Shown here piece by piece: positions 42,052-50,305 of a stretch of DNA of 62,759 nt. The notes beneath the pieces are model-generated. The model was not told the DNA's origin and did no database searches. It saw nothing but the letters and a program-made list of their open reading frames with translations. The position numbers were made by a program, and so were the translations under genes. Each line of letters opens with the position of its first letter. Position 1 is the first letter of the stretch. Source of the DNA: Jiangella rhizosphaerae (GTDB lineage Bacteria > Actinomycetota > Actinomycetes > Jiangellales > Jiangellaceae); the NCBI RefSeq assembly GCF_003579925.1, contig NZ_QUAL01000008.1, forward strand, positions 1 through 62,759, given 5' to 3'.

Positions 42052-44703
42052 TCAGAGGCCGGAGCACTCCCCAGTCGCGACGCCGCGCAGCTCGTTCGCC
42101 GCGCCGAAGTCGCGCACCGGCGCGCTGCTGCCGGAGCAGCTGAGGCGGCCGGCGAAGGAGTTGCCGGCGAGGATCGGCCCGTAGGCCTCGCCGTACTGCG
42201 TGTACCGCTCCTCCGACGCGTTGCCGGGGACCCGCCCGTTGCCGGTCAGCGCGACCGCGCCGCTGAACGTCGACCCGGCGGCGGTGACGCCGTTCACGGT
42301 GCCGGTGATGCGCACCTGGCCGGCGACGGTCGAGCCGAGCACCTGGACCTCGGTGGCGCCGTCGGCCAGCAGGCTGCCGGCGACGGTGCTGTCCTTCACC
42401 ACCAGCGACGCACCGGAGCGGACGGTGACGGTGCCGGCCACCGCCGCGTCCTCGACGCACGTGACACCGCTGGTCACCAGCAGCGACCCGGCGTGCGACC
42501 CGGTGACCGTCCTGGTGCACTCCAGCTCCGCGCCGGGCAGCACCGTCGCGGTGTACGACTCCGCCTCGCCGATGTTGCCGGCGGGGTCGACGGCGCGGTG
42601 CTCGACGGTGTGCGTGCCGTAGCCGGGCACGAACGGGCCGTTGGGGTCGTCGGGGCCGTAGTTCTGCTCGAACGCGGCCTTCGACAGCCCGCCGGTGCCC
42701 AGGTTGCCGTACGTGAGCGCCTTGACGACCTGGCCGGAGTGGCGGAACTCGTACGGCGACTCCGGCATCGGCTGCTCCGGGAACCCGAAGTAGTTGAACC
42801 AGCCGTCGCCGTTGAGCCGGAACTCACCGACGACGTACGGCTCGCCGTCGTAGCCGGTGCGGTCGTCCTGCGGCTCCAGCCACATGTCCCAGCCGTCGAA
42901 GTAGATGCCGTGCTCGCCGTCGGACGTCGCCGTCGTGAGCGGCTCGGACAGCGTCCGCGGGGCGGTCGGCAGGGCGTTGTCGACCGTCCAGGTGACGGCG
43001 TCGGAGGCGCCTGGCGCGGCCGGGTCGGTCACCGTCGCCGTCAGCTCGTGCGTGCCGGCCGGCAGGTCCAGCGCGCCGAGGTCGAGCGTCCGGGCGTCGC
43101 CGCTGCTCGCCACGGGCGCGCCGTTGAGCGTCCACGCGACGTCGAAGACACGGTCGGCGGCGTGGGTGGTCTCGACGAAGACCACCTCGTCGCCGGCCAC
43201 CGGGCGGGTCGTCGGCGTCGAGCCGGTGATCTCCGGCGCGACGGTGTCGGCCGCCGCCGTCTCTCCGCCGACGGTCCAGCTGCGGGTCTGCACGAACCGC
43301 GGCCCGTTGTAGCCGGAGTCGGTGGCGGTGTTGTTCGTCGACGGGTTGCGCACCCAGTCGATGCCGTCGGGTCCGACCGGGTCGCGGACCTCGACGTGCA
43401 CGACGGTGCCGGGCGCGAGGTCGAGCTCGGCGAGGTCGAGGTTGCGCGTGCCGGTGGCGAGCACCGGGCCGTCGGGGCCGCCGCTGCGCCAGGTGATCTG
43501 CAGGTCGTGGAAGCGCGGGTGCGTGGTCTCCAGCCAGAGGACGCCGTCGGACGCGACGGTGCCCGTCGGCGTGTGCAGCAGGCTCATCTGGCCCTTGTCG
43601 CGCTGGCCCGTGACGCGGGCGACCATGTGCTCGAGGCCGACCTGGTCGAAGTAGAACCCGATCCACCGCATCATCGAGTGCGAGCTGGGCCGCCAGACGT
43701 TGGAGCCGTTGTAGGTGCCACTCTCGTAGCCGTCGGGGTCGGCGCCGCGGATGATGCCGCCGGACAGGCTCTCCTCGCCCAGCCACCGCCACCACTTGTG
43801 CTGGTTGGCGATCATCTGCTCCGACGTCTGCCGCGTGTGGTGGAACGAGCTGGGCTCGTTCGGCCCGTGCGGCGGGCCCGGGTTCGGCCGGTCGGAGTAC
43901 GGGTACTCGTCGGCCAGCGTGCCCAGCGAGTGGCCGAGCTCGTGCAGCGAGATCAGCGGCGACTGCGGGCTGCCACCCGACGCCGTCGCGTCGCGGCCGC
44001 CGATGCCGCCGTAGGTGAACGTGTTCGAGATGGCCAGCGTCTGCACGTTCTGCGGGCCGGAGGTGTTCCCGCCGGTCGGCCGGAACACGCCCGGCTGCAG
44101 GCCCAGGACGGGCGCGACGTACGAGTTCAGGTACATCGCCCGCTGCTGGTTGCCGTTGCAGCGCAGGTCGCCCAGGATCCCCGGCGCCAGCGGGTAGGAC
44201 GGGTTCGCATTCCCCGACGGGTGGCCGGGGCAGCCGCCCGGGTCCAGCGCCTGGCCGTAGGTGATGCCGCGAGCCAGCGGGTTCGTCAGGCCGTCGGAGT
44301 ACCACAGCCGCAGCGGCGTGTTCTTGCGGTCCTTGACCTCGTTCGGCGCGTCCTCCTCGGGGTCGCGGCGCACGCCGGAGTCGGCCGACACGATCTGCAG
44401 CAGGTAGACGTTGATGTAGTCGCGGTAGGTGCGGAACGGCTCCACACCCCATTGGATGGCCTGGTTGCGGTCGACGTCCTCCTCGCACTTGTCCATCTCG
44501 TCGGCCTGGTAGCCGTCGCAGATGACGATCAGGTTCAGCCGTTCGTTCGGCGACCCGGTCTCCTGGAGCGGGACGACCCGCGCGCTGCCCACCTCCGGCC
44601 ACTGCGGCAGGGCCTCGTTGGCCGACGGGACGCCCGCCATGGGCACCGTCAGCAGCCCTGCTCCCAATGCCACCGGCGCGAGCGCGGCGACGATCTTCTT
44701 CAT
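42052..44703 (-). CDS. Secreted M64-family metallopeptidase with Ig-like and beta-solenoid tail
   Basis: An 883-residue secreted protein. A signal peptide (about 1-28) precedes the peptidase M64 (IgA-peptidase-like) domain, about residues 35-420. The start of the domain is NLIVICDGYQADEMDK. The zinc site is HELGHSLGTLADEY, with His254 and His258, and the Asp-Glu-Tyr motif holds the third ligand. After it come Ig-like segments (about 380-560), a region like other secreted actinobacterial enzymes (570-720), and a Gly/Val/Thr-rich repeat tail (about 725-860) that looks like a bactofilin-like beta-solenoid. The protein ends in a Cys-bounded module (LSCSGSSAP to GECSGL). It probably degrades protein outside the cell. 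It is monocistronic with a UUCG terminator. Confidence 0.9.
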   Translation of the reverse strand: MKKIVAALAPVALGAGLLTVPMAGVPSANEALPQWPEVGSARVVPLQETGSPNERLNLIVICDGYQADEMDKCEEDVDRNQAIQWGVEPFRTYRDYINVYLLQIVSADSGVRRDPEEDAPNEVKDRKNTPLRLWYSDGLTNPLARGITYGQALDPGGCPGHPSGNANPSYPLAPGILGDLRCNGNQQRAMYLNSYVAPVLGLQPGVFRPTGGNTSGPQNVQTLAISNTFTYGGIGGRDATASGGSPQSPLISLHELGHSLGTLADEYPYSDRPNPGPPHGPNEPSSFHHTRQTSEQMIANQHKWWRWLGEESLSGGIIRGADPDGYESGTYNGSNVWRPSSHSMMRWIGFYFDQVGLEHMVARVTGQRDKGQMSLLHTPTGTVASDGVLWLETTHPRFHDLQITWRSGGPDGPVLATGTRNLDLAELDLAPGTVVHVEVRDPVGPDGIDWVRNPSTNNTATDSGYNGPRFVQTRSWTVGGETAAADTVAPEITGSTPTTRPVAGDEVVFVETTHAADRVFDVAWTLNGAPVASSGDARTLDLGALDLPAGTHELTATVTDPAAPGASDAVTWTVDNALPTAPRTLSEPLTTATSDGEHGIYFDGWDMWLEPQDDRTGYDGEPYVVGEFRLNGDGWFNYFGFPEQPMPESPYEFRHSGQVVKALTYGNLGTGGLSKAAFEQNYGPDDPNGPFVPGYGTHTVEHRAVDPAGNIGEAESYTATVLPGAELECTRTVTGSHAGSLLVTSGVTCVEDAAVAGTVTVRSGASLVVKDSTVAGSLLADGATEVQVLGSTVAGQVRITGTVNGVTAAGSTFSGAVALTGNGRVPGNASEERYTQYGEAYGPILAGNSFAGRLSCSGSSAPVRDFGAANELRGVATGECSGL

Positions 44704-44868
44704 ACGGTCTCCGTCTCACCGTGCGCGTGCCTCACCGCGACCCAGGCGGGAGAGCCGGGCCGTGATGAGAATGGTGCTCAGCGACGGTACCGGGCGCACG
44801 GTGACATTGCACCCATCAGATGACGGAAGCTCGGCGGTCCCGATCCGTCCTCCGTAGAACCGGCCTCG

Positions 44869-45273
44869 TCAGGCCGGATAGAGCTGATTCTCCGCCCGGT
44901 GCGCGGACCTCGGCGCCCGGGCGAACTTCGCGGCGCAGGTCAGGAGCGGCCCGCCGAGGGCCTCGGCCAGCGCCAGATACGCGGCGTCGTACGCCGTGAA
45001 GTTGTGGCGGAGTTCCAGCAGCCGCCGGCCGAACGGCGCCACCGCATGGCGGGTGATGCGCAGGGAGGCCAGCTGATCGGCCATCCGGCCGGCCCTGTCC
45101 TCGGTGATCTTGCCGCCCTTGGCCAGGCCGGTGACGGCCGAGAACACCTCGATGTCCAGATGCGCCGGCGCGTGCAGGCCTCGACCGGCCCCGGCGACTG
45201 GCTGCCGCAGCAGCTCGTCGGATGGACGAGCCTGGAGCAGCCGCACGATGACCGATGCGTCGACCACCGTCAC
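44869..45273 (-). CDS. vapC: PIN-domain toxin (VapC-like) lacking the fourth acidic residue
   Basis: A 134-residue PIN protein. Three of four acidic residues are seen: VVDASVIVRLL, LDIEVFSAV and AYDAAYLALAE. The fourth position reads LLTCAAKFARA where homologues have an Asp after the Thr-Cys/Ala, so Ala (codon GCC) replaces Asp (GAC). This may reduce or abolish cleavage. The start is the GTG overlapping the VapB stop by 4 bases; a TTG one codon earlier is possible. The promoter is shared with the antitoxin. Confidence 0.83.
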   Translation of the reverse strand: MTVVDASVIVRLLQARPSDELLRQPVAGAGRGLHAPAHLDIEVFSAVTGLAKGGKITEDRAGRMADQLASLRITRHAVAPFGRRLLELRHNFTAYDAAYLALAEALGGPLLTCAAKFARAPRSAHRAENQLYPA

Positions 45274-45503
45274 CAAGAGCGTTCGGCCTCGATGTAGCGG
45301 CGCACGTCCTCGTCGTCGACCTCGATCGGCTCCTCGGCCGCGATGCGCGCCACCACCTCGGCGTTGGTCGGTGACGCCGCCTCGTCGTGCAGCAGGTCGC
45401 GCACATACGCCGACAGCGACTTCCCGTCGCGGGCAGCGCGTTCACGCAGGACGGCGAGGTCGGCACTGTCGACGTCGCGCACCTGCAGGATCTCACCAGC
45501 CAT
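45270..45503 (-). CDS. vapB: VapB-like antitoxin
   Basis: A 77-residue protein with an N-terminal strand-helix-helix of the FitA/VapB ribbon-helix-helix type: ILQVRDVDSADLAVLRERAA, then SLSAYVRDLLHDEA. An acidic C-terminal half (EEPIEVDDEDVRRYIEAERSW) would thread into the toxin active site. The ATG at 45503 is chosen over an upstream in-frame ATG without a ribosome site. It overlaps the toxin gene by 4 bases. Confidence 0.83.
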   Translation of the reverse strand: MAGEILQVRDVDSADLAVLRERAARDGKSLSAYVRDLLHDEAASPTNAEVVARIAAEEPIEVDDEDVRRYIEAERSW

Positions 45504-45538
45504 GGAGCGAATGTACTGCAACGTGCATGCGGTGGTCG

Positions 45539-47530
45539 TCAGTCGTGGTGCTGCTCCTCGTGGTGGCCGCCGTGGCCGCCGTGCGCGCCGTGGTCCTCAC
45601 CGTGCTGGTGGCCGTGGTGCCCGCAGTGCGCGGCAGGAGTGGACGGCACGTCCAGCGTCGGGTTGCGGTCGAAGAAGCCGACCGGGCGAAGCGTGAAGCC
45701 GCAGTACTCGACCGGCATGACCGGCCAGTCCTCGGGCCGCGGGTAGTGCACGGCGCCGAAGGTGTGCCACAGGACGATGTCCTGGTCCTCGATGGCGCGG
45801 TCGGCGGTGACGTACGCCGGCAGTCCGGCGCCGCCCGGGTGCTGGTTGATCAGGTCGCCCGCCGGGAACCGCTCGGCGGGGTCGTAGCGGGTGACCCAGA
45901 GCGACTTGGTCGCGAACGCGGCGCGGTGCGCCGTCGCCGATGCCGGGTCGGCCAGCAGCAGCGGCCGGCCCTCGGGGCGCAGCTCGTAGGCGACCGGCCG
46001 GCCGAGCCGGTTCGTCGAGTCGGAGCTGGAGATGCGCCAGCTGCGCCCGGCCATCGGGTCGGCGGTCCGCGCACCCTCGGCCTCGGAGCGCAGCCGCGTG
46101 GTCCTGCGGGTGAACGCGTTGCCGTTGGGGTTGGCCGGCCCGATGGGCAGCGGCTGGACGTCGAGCTCGTCGACGGCGTTGTCGAGGCCGTCGACCATCA
46201 TGTCGAGCCGGGCGCAGTAGAGGTGCTGGTGGAACGGCGCGCCCAGGCCGGGCGCCACCTCGGCCGCGTAGGCGCTGTCGGGCTTGTAGGACGACGTGGC
46301 CACGACGCCGGTGGCCTTGACCTCCAGCTGGATGGTGCCGTCGAGGTACAGGTACCAGTAGAAGCCGTAGTCGTAGTTGCCGACGGTGACGAAGAACGAG
46401 ATGACCAGCCGCCGCTGCCGCCGCGTCTCGGCCGACTCGGTGAAGATGTCGGTGTGCTTCCAGAGCACGCCGTAGTCCTCTTCGTGCAGGCAGACGGCGT
46501 TGCGGACCTCACGCGGCTCACCGTTGGCGTCGGCCAGGACGGCGTCGAAGTAGTGGATCTCGCCGAGGCAGTCGCAGCCCAGCTCCAGCGAGTTGACCTG
46601 CTGGCCGAGCAGGTACTCGCCGGCGTCGAAATAGCTGATCCAGAACCGCACCGGGCTGGGGTCGGCGTACGGGACCACCATCTCGGCCAGCGAGGCGCGG
46701 TAGATCACCGGCCGGACGCGGTCGCCGTCGCGCCAGCCGAGCTGGTGCAGCACCAGACCCTCACGCGGGTCGAAGCCCACGCGGAAGGTCCAGTTCTCCC
46801 ACGTGACGACGTCGTCGTCGACGGTGAAACTCGGCCCCTCCGGCTGGGTGATCTCGATCGGCCTCAGCGTGGTGCGCGGCGGGCCGGTGTAGGCGACGTC
46901 GTCGTGGTTGGCCTCCTCCTCCGGGATCGGGAGGACGGCGTCGTCGATGAGTTCGATGACCTTCTTCTCGATGGTGTCGACGTAGGCGACCACGCCGTCG
47001 ATCGGGTGCGCCCACGCGTGGTCGTCGGGCCGGTGCTGCAGGAACGACAGCACGTGCAGCACCCGGCGGCCGCGCTCGCTGGGGATGCCGAAGTTGCCGG
47101 CCGCGAGCGGGCACGGCCGGACGAGATCGAGGTCGGTGATGCCGCGGCGGGCCATCGCCTCGCGCCAGCCGGCGTCGGCCTTCACGATCTCGTCGACCGT
47201 GATCAGCTCCTCCAGCAGGATCGGCGGCTGGCCGTCGGTGACGGGGTCGATGTCCTCGATCGAGTCGATCGCGTTGCGGGTCAGCGACGCGATGACGGTG
47301 CGCGCGGCGCCGGTGGCGAGATCGAGCAGAACGGCCCGTACGCGACGGTCGACCGGGTCGCCGGCGCGGTGCCCGAGCACCGTCAGTTTGTCCGGTTCTT
47401 CCAGGCCGAGCAGCGCGAACCTCGTCGTCGCCGACACCAGGCCGTGGTCGTCGAGGAGCGCGCGGGCCGCGCGGATCTCGTCCGCGGACAGGCGCTGGAG
47501 CGGGTGCGTGCGCACGGGCGTGACCGTCAC
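45539..47530 (-). CDS. Copper amine oxidase with His-rich C-terminal tail
   Basis: A 663-residue copper/topaquinone amine oxidase, closely like the Arthrobacter enzymes along its whole length. It oxidises primary amines to aldehydes with release of hydrogen peroxide and ammonia. The TPQ precursor is Tyr386 in VGNYDYGF, the catalytic base Asp is in YFDAGEYLLG, and copper ligands lie in FHQHLYCARLD and further on. Domains: N2/N3 (about 1-200), then the catalytic domain. The GTG at 47530 matches the start of homologues; an upstream in-frame ATG at 47605 would add 25 unlike residues. The last 30 residues hold about 14 histidines (HCGHHGHQHGEDHG and onward), far more than the short HCHG-like end of relatives. 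Confidence 0.93.
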   Translation of the reverse strand: MTVTPVRTHPLQRLSADEIRAARALLDDHGLVSATTRFALLGLEEPDKLTVLGHRAGDPVDRRVRAVLLDLATGAARTVIASLTRNAIDSIEDIDPVTDGQPPILLEELITVDEIVKADAGWREAMARRGITDLDLVRPCPLAAGNFGIPSERGRRVLHVLSFLQHRPDDHAWAHPIDGVVAYVDTIEKKVIELIDDAVLPIPEEEANHDDVAYTGPPRTTLRPIEITQPEGPSFTVDDDVVTWENWTFRVGFDPREGLVLHQLGWRDGDRVRPVIYRASLAEMVVPYADPSPVRFWISYFDAGEYLLGQQVNSLELGCDCLGEIHYFDAVLADANGEPREVRNAVCLHEEDYGVLWKHTDIFTESAETRRQRRLVISFFVTVGNYDYGFYWYLYLDGTIQLEVKATGVVATSSYKPDSAYAAEVAPGLGAPFHQHLYCARLDMMVDGLDNAVDELDVQPLPIGPANPNGNAFTRRTTRLRSEAEGARTADPMAGRSWRISSSDSTNRLGRPVAYELRPEGRPLLLADPASATAHRAAFATKSLWVTRYDPAERFPAGDLINQHPGGAGLPAYVTADRAIEDQDIVLWHTFGAVHYPRPEDWPVMPVEYCGFTLRPVGFFDRNPTLDVPSTPAAHCGHHGHQHGEDHGAHGGHGGHHEEQHHD

Positions 47531-47638
47531 AACGCCATAGACTCCCGGCCCGGTACCGATGTCGTCAAGACATTGCGGGCGCAAAGCGACTATGTAAGGC
47601 GTCAAGGACGTTCAGCGCATTACCGATGAAATTGCCTC

Positions 47639-47664
47639 TTGTCTTGGCGGACAAAGGCCGACAA
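47639..47664 (+). promoter_or_regulatory. TTGTC/GACAA repeats in the amine-oxidase/GPP34 intergenic region
   Basis: The divergent gap of 289 bases (47531-47819) is less GC-rich than the genes. It contains TTGTC (47639-47643), GACAA (47650-47654) and GACAA (47660-47664): an inverted repeat with 6-base spacing plus a direct repeat 10 bases on. This is a candidate regulator site for one of the flanking genes. No convincing -35/-10 pair could be fixed for either gene. Confidence 0.35.
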
Positions 47665-47819
47665 ACTACCGGGCGTGAATCGGAACGCGGCATCGCGAGC
47701 ACCGCTAACGGTCCGAAACGCGCGTCTCAAGGGTGGGAGCGCGCACGTCCCTGTCCCGTATGGCCCCGGCCGTCCCGTCTCATCCCGGTACTCGCGCCCG
47801 GGGTGGAGGTGCAGGCGGA

Positions 47820-48443
47820 GTGCTGCTGGCCAATGACTTCTTCCACATCGTCCACGACGTCGGCAGCGGCAAGCTCCGGCTGAACGCGCGAGCCGCCGGG
47901 CTCGGGCTCGCCGGTGCGCTGCTCGGCGAACTGATCCTCAACAACAACCTGCACGTCGCGTCGGGAACCCTGTCACTGACCGGCGCCCAGCCGCCGGCCG
48001 ACGACCTGGGGTACCGGATCGTCCGCCAGCTCACGGCCGACCAGCAGAACCGGTCGCTGCGCACCTGGCTGGCGTTCCTCTCCCAGAGCGCGCTCGAGCG
48101 GGTCGCCGTGCGGCTGACCCGCGAGGGCGAGATCGAGCCGGTGAAGACCCGCAAGCTGTTCGGCACCTCGGTCCGGTACCTGCCGGTCGACCCGAAGGTC
48201 GCCGCCTGGCCCACCGACCGCCTGTACGGGCTGGTCAACCGCGGTGATCCGCTCGACTTCCACGACGCCATGCTGGCCGGGCTGGTCGCGGTCACCGGCT
48301 TCACGAAAGGCGTGTGGTGGGACGGCGACGCCGTCACGCTGCGCCACATCGCCGCCGCGGTCGGATCGATGCCCATGTCGATGCGCGAGGTCCTGGCCCA
48401 TACCGAAGCAGCTGTGGGTGACGCCACCCTCAGCCCCCGATAG
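47820..48443 (+). CDS. GPP34 (GOLPH3-like) family protein
   Basis: A 207-residue member of the GPP34 family, related to eukaryotic GOLPH3/Vps74, which binds phosphoinositides. Family features are LLANDFFHIVHDVGSGKLRL, LGLAGALLGELIL, a central loop (RLTREGEIEPVKTRKLFG) and the closing helix WWDGDAVTLRHIAAAV. The start is the GTG at 47820 with GGAGGT 9 bases upstream. Bacterial members are widespread in actinobacteria and mostly uncharacterised. It is 28 bases upstream of the APC permease and so probably shares its mRNA. A link to membrane lipids is suggested only by the family. Confidence 0.88.
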   Translation: MLLANDFFHIVHDVGSGKLRLNARAAGLGLAGALLGELILNNNLHVASGTLSLTGAQPPADDLGYRIVRQLTADQQNRSLRTWLAFLSQSALERVAVRLTREGEIEPVKTRKLFGTSVRYLPVDPKVAAWPTDRLYGLVNRGDPLDFHDAMLAGLVAVTGFTKGVWWDGDAVTLRHIAAAVGSMPMSMREVLAHTEAAVGDATLSPR

Positions 48444-48471
48444 CGCACATCCCCCTCACTGAGGAGTATCC

Positions 48472-49995
48472 GTGTCCCATTCGAGCCGCCTGGGCGCCGA
48501 CCGCGTGTCGCGGACGCTCGCCAGCAACAGGCTCGGCGTCCCCGCCGTCGTGTTCTTCGTCCTCAGCGCCGCGACCCCGCTCACCGTCGTCGCCGGCGTG
48601 GTGACCACCGGCTTCGCGGTCACCGGCATCATCGGCCTGCCCATCGCGTTCGTCGCGATCGCCGCGCTGCTGGCGCTGTTCAGCGTCGGCTACGTCGCGA
48701 TGTCGCGGCACATCACCAACGCGGGCGCCTTCTACACCTACGTCACGCACGGCCTCGGGCGGCCGGCCGGCGTCGCGGCGGCCTACATGGCGCTGCTGGC
48801 GTACAACCTGCTGCAGGTCGGGCTCTACGGCATCATCGGCGTCGCCGCCGCGCCGCAGCTGGACCAGTGGTTCGGTATCACCGTCGACTGGTGGGTGGTC
48901 GCGCTGATCGCCTGGGCGATCGTCGGCATCCTCGGTGTGCTGCGCATCGACGTCAACGGCACGGTGCTCGCGGTGCTGCTGCTCGCCGAGATGGCGATCA
49001 TCATCATCTACGCGCTGGCCAGCCTGCTGAACCCGGCGAACGACGAGGTCTCGTTCGAGGCGCTGCAGGTCGGGAACCTGTTCGAGTCCGGCGCCGGCGC
49101 GATCCTGGTGCTCGCGGTGCTCGGCTTCGTGGGCTTCGAGGCGTCGGTCGTGTACTCGGAGGAGTCGCGCGACCCGAAGCGGACCATCGCGCTGGCCACG
49201 TACATCTCGATCGCGGTGGTCGCCGCGGTCTACGTGCTGGCGTCGTGGGCGATGACGGTGGCGGCCGGCCCGGACGACATCGTCGGGTTCGCGCAGGAGT
49301 TCCAGAACGGGGTGATCTTCGTCCAGGCCGACGAGTTCCTCGGCGGCACCTGGGTGGACATCGGCGAGACGCTGTTCGTCACGTCGGTGTTCGCGGCGAT
49401 GATCTCGTTCCACAACACGGTCGCCCGGTACGTCTTCGCGCTCGGCCGCGAGCGGGTGCTGCCCAGCGCACTCGGCCGCACCTCCGCGTCGTCGGGCGCT
49501 CCGGTGGCGGCATCGATCGTGCAGAGCGTCATCGGCCTGGTCGTCATCCTGATCTACGCCTTCTTCGATCTCGACCCGCTCGTGCAGCTGTTCTTCAACC
49601 TCGGCACGACGGGCGGGTTCGGGGTGCTGACGCTGGTGACGCTCACCTCGGTGGCGGTCATCGCGTTCTTCGCCCGGCACCCGTCCGGCGAGAACGCGTG
49701 GCGGAGGGTGATCGCGCCGGTGCTGGCGATGATCCTGCTGGTGGTCGTCGTGGTCCTGGCGATCGCGAACTACGACATCCTCATCGGCGTCGCGCCTGAC
49801 GCTCCGGAGCGGTGGATCCTGCCCGGCCTGTTCCTCGTCGCCGCCCTCATCGGCCTGCTCTGGGCGCGGTTCCTCAAGTCGACGCGCCCCGAGGTGTACG
49901 ACGCGATCGGCCGCGGCGCGAACGCGGCCACCGGCATCTCTGTCCTCGACCTGTCCACCGAGGAGGAGGAGCCCGGCCAGCCGTCGCTGCGCTGA
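48472..49995 (+). CDS. APC-family amino acid/amine permease
   Basis: A 507-residue permease with twelve predicted transmembrane helices. The APC consensus region in helix 1 is VVFFVLSAATPLTVVAG, and helix 6 is AILVLAVLGFVGFEASVVYSEESRDPKRTI. The cytoplasmic ends are short and polar. The GTG start follows GAGGAG. Lying one gene from the divergent copper amine oxidase, it could import the amine that enzyme oxidises; this is inference from position. A terminator-like hairpin follows at 50021-50051. Confidence 0.93.
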   Translation: MSHSSRLGADRVSRTLASNRLGVPAVVFFVLSAATPLTVVAGVVTTGFAVTGIIGLPIAFVAIAALLALFSVGYVAMSRHITNAGAFYTYVTHGLGRPAGVAAAYMALLAYNLLQVGLYGIIGVAAAPQLDQWFGITVDWWVVALIAWAIVGILGVLRIDVNGTVLAVLLLAEMAIIIIYALASLLNPANDEVSFEALQVGNLFESGAGAILVLAVLGFVGFEASVVYSEESRDPKRTIALATYISIAVVAAVYVLASWAMTVAAGPDDIVGFAQEFQNGVIFVQADEFLGGTWVDIGETLFVTSVFAAMISFHNTVARYVFALGRERVLPSALGRTSASSGAPVAASIVQSVIGLVVILIYAFFDLDPLVQLFFNLGTTGGFGVLTLVTLTSVAVIAFFARHPSGENAWRRVIAPVLAMILLVVVVVLAIANYDILIGVAPDAPERWILPGLFLVAALIGLLWARFLKSTRPEVYDAIGRGANAATGISVLDLSTEEEEPGQPSLR

Positions 49996-50020
49996 CGGCG
50001 TCGCGCTCTCGTGGCCCGTG

Positions 50021-50051
50021 CGGCGCCGGCTCGTCGTTTCAGCCGGCGCCG
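50021..50051 (+). terminator. Hairpin after the APC permease
   Basis: CGGCGCCGGCT at 50021-50031 and AGCCGGCGCCG at 50041-50051 form a perfect 11-base-pair stem with a 9-base loop (CGTCGTTTC). It starts 25 bases past the permease stop and lies upstream of the small repeat-protein gene. Confidence 0.6.
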
Positions 50052-50095
50052 TGCGGGTACCCGATCGTCAGGCACTGACGGGAGGGAGCACTCCC

Positions 50096-50299
50096 ATGAA
50101 CCACCACGAAGGCGCACAATCGCCGGGCAATCCGACGGTCCCGCCGGACGAGCCGGACCCCGCGTCGCCGGGCAACCCCGCGACGACGCCCAGCGGGCCG
50201 GGCACTCAGTCGCCCGGCAACCCGACGACCCCGCCGATCGAGCCGGAGACGCCGTCGCCCGGCAACCCGCCGGCCGAGGACGACGACGAGGACCGCTGA
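50096..50299 (+). CDS. Small disordered protein with four 15-residue SPGNP repeats
   Basis: A 67-residue protein that I cannot assign to a family. After MNHHEGAQ it consists of four units with exact 15-residue spacing. Each starts SPGNP (Ser9, Ser24, Ser39, Ser54), followed by Thr/Ala, Pro and acidic residues, and it ends DDDEDR. The DNA is a 45-base tandem repeat (units at 50120, 50165, 50210, 50255) with many synonymous changes, which suggests selection on the protein. GGAGGGAG stands at the correct distance before the ATG. No signal peptide or membrane segment, so it is probably cytoplasmic and unstructured. It converges on the HxlR gene with six bases between stops. Confidence 0.7.
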   Translation: MNHHEGAQSPGNPTVPPDEPDPASPGNPATTPSGPGTQSPGNPTTPPIEPETPSPGNPPAEDDDEDR

Positions 50300-50305
50300 C
50301 GGCCG

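Noticed and set aside
41386-44823. A plus-strand open frame of more than 1100 codons opposite the M64 peptidase gene
   Set aside because: It is the GC-rich antisense shadow of the real gene: Arg/Val/Gly/Asp-rich, no domain, and it runs across gene boundaries.
45104-47629. A plus-strand open frame of 841 codons opposite the copper amine oxidase
   Set aside because: Antisense shadow with no recognisable motifs; the minus-strand enzyme has all catalytic residues.
50120-50299. CRISPR-like or minisatellite non-coding repeat
   Set aside because: The 45-base units are contiguous without spacers, preserve a reading frame with synonymous differences and follow a ribosome site, so a protein-coding repeat fits better.
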